Source of the DNA: Trichobilharzia szidati
Lineage: Eukaryota > Platyhelminthes > Trematoda > Strigeidida > Schistosomatidae
DNA: 64,000 nucleotides
NCBI GenBank assembly: GCA_944472155.2
Contig: OX235279.1
Coordinates: 59,059,564 to 59,123,563 of the forward strand
Direction: 5' to 3'
Part shown: positions 37,901 to 47,000 of the stretch, piece after piece
How the letters are laid out: each line of letters starts with the position of its first letter
Position numbering within the stretch: position 1 is the stretch's first letter
Notes under the pieces: model-generated
The model's input: the letters and a program-made list of their open reading frames with translations, nothing else
What the model was told of the DNA's origin: nothing
Databases searched by the model: none
Program-made: the position numbers and the translations under genes

Positions 37901-40900
37901 CTATGTTCATTAGAAATGTCTTCATTGTTTCTTCTGATAACTTATCAGTTTTCTGCTTGCAGATCTTCGAGTTTGTGCGATATTAGGCATAAATCATCCA
38001 AAATCCAAGTCTCGTAGAGTCTCCTTGATAGTTCAACGTATTTCCGTCTTCACGCTCCTCATGATCTGCAGTAAGATCCAGTCCACCACAACAAGGGATT
38101 TGAACAGAGCAAGGACAATAATTTATGCTGAATAGGATGGCACATCGATGATAGTAGAAAGCTTTATCATACTTCTGTCTGCACTTCTAACGCTTCGCTT
38201 AGTTTTCCGTTGGGAATCACTTTTTACATCTAGAAGATACGTCTTTAAACACAAATACGTGGTTTCAGTGATTTAATTTTGCAATAGTCAAATGTGATGC
38301 GGGAAAATGAATTATTGTAATTTTACCGGCGAAGGAGAAAAGTGAAGATGGGTCCTGTGCCTCTAGTATTCGAAAGCCAACAAATCTAGAGAATTACAGT
38401 GACACATTGTATATGATATATATGTATACGTTTCTAATCCCACAATTTCTTCAACCGATACATGGTTTTCTTATATTTGCTTCTATCATTTGAGATGTTA
38501 GTATTTCAATAAAAACACGTTTATCATTCTCTCTGTCAATTTCTGCCTTACTTTTATCGTTATCAGAAGTGATAATCAGTCAGTACATTTCAACTCTTAC
38601 TTCTCAAAGTTTGATCACATATGGTATTTTTTAGCCAGTCTGTGTGTTTGTTATAGTTTATGGATACACTATTCAACTGTGTAAAGTGTAACATCACATA
38701 TCACAATAGATATATTCATTTTTGAAACGTTTCTCAAGTGTATTATATGAATATATATATATATATATATCAAGGGTTTTAATTGGAAACGATAGATAGA
38801 CGGTTGATAAATGATGAAATTAAGAGTGAACAGGTATTGGTAGTGAAGCTGACGTCTAATTTCAATACCATTTACTAGATATTTGGATAGTAATCCAGTA
38901 TCTTTCTTTGATTTTACTTCCTGTCCCATTTTAAAGATGGTGGCCAGCATGTTTAGTCGTTGCCTGTAGTTTCGTAATGAAATCGCACTACACTTTTCCA
39001 AACTCGTGTTATACATACATGTTTTATATATATAAAGCTGTAACTATTTCCAAGTCATGGATCCAGTGGTTTTATGCATTTTGGCTAGTCAACATTTCAC
39101 CACTGTTTATATCATATTTTGGTAAGCTTTAATATGCCAACCGAATAGAGTCATTCGCTTACTTACACAGATATATGTCATTATTAAGATACTGTTACTT
39201 TTATTTGTAACATCTGTTCAGCAGGTATGTATGACGTACTCACCGTTTGCTTTATTGTGGATTGAATTGCAGGCTAGAAGCTGAGGCTAAGCATTTGAAA
39301 TCAGAAATCCAGTCTTTACGTAGTTCAGAAGTTCAGTTACGCAGTCAGGTTCAACAGTTGCTTTCTATTGAACGCACATATCAATCAGAGAGTACTCAAG
39401 CTCAACAGGAATATGAAAGTCTACAGGTCAAGTACAACCAACTAACTCAACGCCTTGAAGTAAGTATATTTATCTACCCTTGTTTTGTAGAATGAACCAT
39501 TCTCATTAATATCCCAACTGCATAAATTAACTAATCTAATCGAGATGGATAAGCAAGAGTTGTTATTCTGTTATTGTATTTTATTGATTTATTTAAAATT
39601 TTCGATTCATTTGCTGTGTACTGAAGACATAGCAGCTCCATCAGTAGGCGTATAATGAATTACTAAGTAGTCTTTTGGTCTGTCGGGTCTCTATCAGACA
39701 AAGTGAAATTCTATTTGGTGAGTCATCGAAACACTTATATCAAACTGGTCCGGTTTGTGTGACATGTAGTCGCGGGTGTCGCGTCACCAGGCTTAGTGAT
39801 ATTATCTGAGACGAAGAAGCACTGTCAATGCATAGTGAATACTAGGCATAACCAAAGTGTATTTTGCGATACTTCAAGACTTTGTGAGACAGAAAAGACG
39901 ATAAAATAACCAACGTCTCATACATCAGATTCAATCGAAAAACATAAACAACTAGACTGTCCAAATAGCTGTGCCTGATTCCACGAAAATTTGTGTCTTG
40001 AAGTACGTTTATTTTCTGATACATGACAGGTTAGGGTGCTTCAGTATTTCAACTACTCAATTGTAGGTGTGTGAATGATGAATTCAGACACTTATCTTCC
40101 AAGATATGAGCAACCCGCATGCAACTATTAGTCATCACACAGCAACTGAATTCGTTAGTCTGTAATTGAGTTACAAATTCTGCGTCAGCTTTACTAAAAT
40201 CAGTGGTATGCAAATTACAAATCCAATGCTCTGTACAATTTCTGGATTTGGTTTTTATTTATTTTTGTAGGTCATTTTGAAACTGATAGATAAGACAGAC
40301 TGTTTTCGTGGTCTTCATTTTCGTCCATTTGTTGTTTGTTTACCAAATATCTCACAATATACGATTAAAATTTAATTTCATAGTTTTTTTCCTACTAGTC
40401 TTAGTTGTTGACCTGCTTTTGTTTGCTAAGCCATATATATACACACCTCAAATTTTTCAATTTTTTATTTTAATCTGAAAATGTACTCAAGCAATTAAAT
40501 CAGATCACCTTCATATTTCACACAGATTTAAACGATACTTAACCGTTTTCTCACGTTTTTTTAATGATTTATGCATAATTTTGTTTCTCTTAGTAATGGA
40601 TTATTGATTTTCAAGTTAAACCTATTTTATTCTGTCAGAAATGTTTTACGTTAAATCTCTTTGTTGTGGGCAAATTTTTCCTGCTTTTTGTCCAGTATGT
40701 GGGTGTGCAAAGTTTCCGTGCTTGCAAATTTCTTGCCTTCACCTCCTTATGCGAGAACAGTAGCTGTTACACTTTCATCGTGTAAATGTCTTGTCTTTAT
40801 CGGTTAATGAGTAGGCTGTTTTGTTCTTTCATCTTTATTAACTAACTGCTTTTTTTAAATTGTTATTTTTTTATTCATATGGTAAAAATATTGTGACATA

Positions 40901-41046
40901 ACTACTTTAGCTATTGTTGTAATCATTGTCTTCCTTGTGCTGTTCTTCTTTATGCCGTATGCCTTTAAAATTTATTACCAGTTCTTTTTTGTCTGTTGGG
41001 TCATGTTGAATAAAATGCATACTGTCGACCGATGAACATCTTTAGG

Positions 41047-41091
<45 letters not shown>

Positions 41092-44000
41092 TATCCATCT
41101 TTTTAATTGATTATTCTGGCCTAATCACGGAGTGCATGTATTTAAATGTGTCACTGTAAACCGACTTCTTTAGGATTCTGTTTGTCTCGGTAACTGCTCA
41201 GTCGGTGGGATTACCTCGTAATGGGAAGGTCCTGCGTTCGATCCCCAGTGGCGAATGGTATGATAGCGTACTTCTTAAGACTCCCAGACTGAGACGAAAC
41301 AACTCTTCTAATCACTTCAGTAAGATGATGCATGATTCTGCTTCACTCCATATGCTTTTTGACTCGTCGAGATAGACAATATGAACCTCTGTATAATTCC
41401 ATCTTTAATTTATAAATCCTTCTCATATTGACATGAGATTTTTCACACATTTCAGTCAAAAATCATCACACTAGCCTAATTGTATTGTCTCTGTAACTGA
41501 TTGTATCTATAAGTATGACAAATTCTTCCTGAATAATTGAGTGAAAACAAAATCTCAGTCAAATGGTGTTTCTTTGGTTCACCTTCATACGAATTTAGAG
41601 ACTATGTCGTACTCCAAGGAAAGATAACTGTCTTCAATTGTGGTCAGATTGACTCTATTATTATTAAAACACGTGAAGTATGATGTTAAATGAAATACCT
41701 GTGACTGTGAATAGTTAAGCTCACTAAACTATATGGTGTTTTAGGACTTTTGTGAAACTCCATAATCATTCATCGTAGTTGAGTGACAAGGTAGTAAGGC
41801 TTTTGTGTTTTTATCTTAAGAATGAGTCTTTTGTTGAGTGACATGTTTTAGCGTTCACAAATTTACCTTTTTTAACACAACACCATCTTGAGAGTATTTA
41901 GGCAGTCTCACGTTGAGTCTACATTTGACTGAATCTCTGGCATCCATTGCAGAGGCACACACTGCAACTTGACGGATGTAGGGAAGTTAATATCAATTGG
42001 TTTTCCCACAGATGTAATTTATTTTTTGACTCTTACTACATCAACACCAGTCTGTCAGTTTATGAGCAGCTACTATGGTGATAAGCAGACAGTTACGCAT
42101 CCTCGAATTCCACGAGGATCATCCTTGATGACTACAAAGAATTGGGGACCCAGCTAACAGTTGGGTTTCGTAGCCCAACTCGTAGAGTTCTGGTCTAGTA
42201 TTCTGGAGACTGCTGTTTCGACTTGAGTTTCCATTATGACTCGTATATCAAAGTTTATGATCTATATCTGCGATCTTATGCTTCAGGTCTAAGATGATGA
42301 CAGAATAAACAATGAACAACGATTTCAATTCAGAGGTCATATAGAGAGCTACTGAATAGATAGAACTTGTTTTTTAACTGCTTATATTCTGTTTTGGATG
42401 TGTGTTAGCTGTCTTTAATTCAGAATGTAGCTCATGATTAAAATTGCTGCTCACGATAAACTTCCTTTTTCCAACAGACATTATCGATTAACCTAAATAG
42501 GTTTTCTACAGTACTTCGGTACTTATTCGTTTCATTCCGATTTAACTGCATATCTATCCTTCGTCATAAAATCTACTGAAACTGATTTATCTATAAACCT
42601 ACTTTAAACAGACTTCGTAAATCTTGAGAGGTTTTATTCTACAGACTTTCTGTATGGTTGTCAATGTCTTTTTGGCGAAAATGGTGTGTAAACGTCGCGA
42701 CTATTTAAAAGTTCTGGTAAGCATTTAACTGAATATCGCAAAAGCTATTGCAAGTGACAGATACTGTTCAGTTATCAAGTGATGTGTGAGTTGGTTTACT
42801 TTTAAAAAGGTTTAAAAATATATTAATGGTTTTGTGTAACTTCGAATGTGTCTGTTAAATGAATCCGTTGTCCACAAATTTTCTTCTAAATATTGACTTA
42901 TGTGTTGGCCTTTTTATTCGTCAGGAAAAACCCCGGGAACTGTAAAAATAAATCTCACATAAACAAACGTCTTTAGCTTTCGATGTATGTTAACTTTTAC
43001 CCTGTTTTGGCTGATTTAGTGTCAGAATTACTATGGGTTCGAACAACAGATCTAATTAATATTCAATTTTATTGTAAATTATTGAAATGGGATCTCTCAG
43101 AAACCAATCCATCTATATCATGGAACCTTTTTTATTGGACGCTACCATAAGGAAATCACCCAGTGAGAATTTGCTATCCTTCACTTAACTAACCAGAACA
43201 TTTTGTGTGAAGAACTGATTTTTGTATTTGAATAATATTATCTGCTAAATAAATTACAGGCTAGCTGGAACACCTTACGGTGTTGGAAATATTTCTTTTT
43301 TAAGCTAATACGGTATAATTGATTTACTTTACTGAACTGTCTATCTATTTATGTTTTTAAACTCTTACATACAGGCGGATCGTGCAAGTTTACAAACAGT
43401 GGAGAAAAGCCTTGCTGAAGAGCGTAAACATCGATTACTTTTAGAAGAACAGTTGAAACGGCAAAGTAAAAAACGAGGGAAGACTTCAGAAACTGTACCT
43501 AACGGACCCGTTACTTCTAAAGCGACAGATTCTAAGTAAGTTCAGTTGTGTAGAAAAACAACTTTGAATAAGTTGCTTGTTGGTGGTGACTACTGCTAGT
43601 AACCGAATCCTAGCCATCCTTTCCATCTGACATATGTAAACAACAGTCTATAGCTTATAGTTTTCAAGTCATAAAAACCAGTTGGTAGAACATTAAATAA
43701 CAGCTTTGAGACTTCTCTTTCAAACTTGCTTGATTTGAACAACGCAAGAAGTAAACATTAAGCAGGATAAAACAGTGTCATTAGTATTTCGTTGGTTCTT
43801 GTTAGCTGCATACAGCCATTTGGTTAAGACGAAATATTGCAGCCACCTAATGACCTTCAGTAACCTGTCTGAATAAAAGACTACAAAATCTCTGACCTTG
43901 TTGATAAACTGTAAATTTAATTGTCTAGACTGCTTAGTGGGACAATTCTGTGTTTACCGTAACCTCTGATCCCAACCTGAAGCTATCCTTAAACTAATTC

Positions 44001-47000
44001 CTAACCCTAATGCTATAAAAAGAACCATGGGTAATAGTTACTGTCAACATATATTCTGGCTGCCATAGTTTATCTTCCCCCTTGATTTAAATCATCGGTC
44101 CTGGATTTACCTGCTAATTATTAAGGTATGTTTCTTGATTAGAAAAGTATACTTAGATAGTTCGATATTTTAGTTTAATTTAATTGTTTTTGTTTTGAAT
44201 ATTTTTTCAGAGCTTCAATGACTGAAGCACGAAATAGTTCGTTTGTCTCTTGCGATGGTAGTGTTGCAGAAGTTTGTAAAAATGAAGCTTGTGCAGCACG
44301 TCGACGTGAACTAGAATTAGAAATGGAAACCCTCACAAAGTCACTAACTGATAAAGACAATCAACTTTCATCATTAAATGCAGAACGTTTATCTAATGAA
44401 TTAAAGGATTCATCGGATAAGTCATCTAAAAAGCAAAGCAAAAGTGAACGAACGAAACAATCTGATTCTGTGTCTTTAGATCAACAGTACAACTTAAGCA
44501 CACGGCGTCAAAAACATGAAATAACAGAGGCTGAATTAAATGATCTTGCTTCTCGTGTAAACGCCTTGCAAGAAGAAAATCAGCGTCTTTCAGACACACT
44601 CAAAGAGGAAGATAAAATGAAACAAGAGCTTATGACAGCTTACCATTCTTCCTTGAAAGAGATAACAGAATTAAATGGTTAGTTCAAGGGTTTCATGTAT
44701 TCTTCACAGTTTATTTATTTATTTCAACTCAGTGGCTTGTATTTCATAGTCTTGTCAGTCAATATTCATCAACTGATCAATTTAACTCTAGGTGTTTGGA
44801 TCTAATGGCACAGTTTTGCAAAATTAGATAAAATGAATGGCATATTTGATAACTTTGTTTATCATAACATTCAGAAATGTATTTTTGAACTGTTGTAGGG
44901 GATGTTTTTCACTTGGCACTGCATTAATTGATGTTAGAGAGTAAAAGCAAATTGTTTTTAACTGCTTTTAAAAACAATTGTGGTTCATTCTAGTTGCAGG
45001 ATTTTTTAGCTTGATAGCATGCTCCAAACATAGTGAATAGTATTCATTTATGATCAAGTACTGAACAAAAGTAGTTATTATCTAGAGATCAATAAGTTTG
45101 TAAAATTTCTCCATGTGATGCACATTTGTTTAATTATTCTTGATGAGTGGATAATGCTTATTCTACAAGCTAAGATGTCAAAATGATGTGTACGAAATTC
45201 CTCAGATGTAACTGGATTTCAGGTTTAGCGTTTAGTTGTTCTTGATCAAGTGGCACTCTCTGGTTTAAGTGATTTTTGCGAGTAGAAAATACATCTTTCA
45301 CCGTAGATTTTAACTCTTCTTTTCACACTTTGATTTCATGTGGAAACAGATGTAATAATGGAATCACACTCATTTCAACCCTTGATCCTACTGTTTTCTG
45401 GTTTCCATTACCATTTTGAAGTACTTAAGCTAAATATGTTGATTTGTAAGTATGGACACCGCTCCAGTCAGCTTGTTCAACGATTTCAGTGTTTTAGAAC
45501 GCTTACAACGTTTATTAGCGTATATGTACAGGCTAAGGCACATTTTCATTTCTCATTTGTTCATGGTTGTAATCAAAACTTTCCTGTTCCTTGGTTTAGT
45601 TTTAATGCCTTGCTTACGTCCGAATTGTACTTTTCGAGTTAAGCATTTCTTAACTGCATGAAGAAATTGCCATATTTGCAAATTACTGACATCGCATTTG
45701 AAAGGCTGTCCTTATTTTGCCTTTGTTTCTCTAAATGATACTTTCTAACAGTCTTTGTGTTACATTTCCTTGTTCATGTATTTGGTGTTTATCGTATATG
45801 GAAAGACTGTGGTGGTATTTCTCATCCTCCATTTGATTAACTCTGAGTCTGTACGTAACGGAGCTTGGAATGGATCCAAATGTAGCAATTCGATTTAGAA
45901 AGGATGGAGGTGAACAGTGATCAGACTAAAATATGATACAGTACCATGAACTGTGTGTGCGGAAATTTAGGTTGTCTCTCGTTGCTCTATATAACTGCTG
46001 GGATCTGTAATATTTCAAGTTGACAAATTTATACTTCTTTAATCTTTTTTGATTTTGTATATTAATAAGTTTTGTTTTTGTGTCATGTCACTTATTAACT
46101 ACTTTTCATACTTTTAACTTCAGCTACATTAACAAAGAAAGAATATCAAATCGTAGAATTGAACAAAAGATTGAACTGCTTGACTCCAAATTTTTGTGAA
46201 TATGTGAGCAGGATGACTGCTTCAGCGTCGAACTGTGCAAAGCCTCCAAATTGCAGAGTAACCATGGAAGATACTTCGAATGAAGATTGTACAATCAACT
46301 CATACTCCGTTCTAGATACCTCACAGTTGTATACAAATTACAGTAAAACTCAAAATGATGAACGTAATCATCTGGATCTAAGCGTTTCCAATCTCCCCTT
46401 ATCTAACAGGGTGAATTCTTTTAATCAGTCTTACTCCATGACTGCTTATGAGGCGTCAGCTTCAATGAATAACTTATCGAGTCAAAAGTCGAACATATTT
46501 TTTTCTGATTCTTGTACGAAAACGAAACCGTTCTCACCCTCCCACTATTCCTTTACAGATAGAAATATCTACGGAATAGCTGATTTAACTAATACTGTTA
46601 ACCCTAGTAATTTGGATTATTTCAGTCATTGTCCCCTTTCTAACGGGGGCATTTCTTCATCAGCTCTCACAAATACAGGACTAGGTTATCAGACCAGTTC
46701 AAACGGTCACTGTCAAATGAATAGTAGAATGCATTTTCTTCCTGACAAACTATCGAACCCGAACATTCTGTTCGACTCATCTGGTTTTCCCAATCATTTC
46801 GAAAACTTAGATGTTGAATGTTTAAATGGAGGATATTCTTCATATGATAATCCGATTCTGAGCAGAGTTTTACCAACAAGCTCCATGCCTCTTTGTGGTG
46901 CCAGAGCACTACCTGTCGGTAGCTCAGCCCCAGCTTCTTCCCCCCCACCCCTTTTTGTTCCACCTCCCGGTATTTTGCAGAACGACATCACTTCCAATAT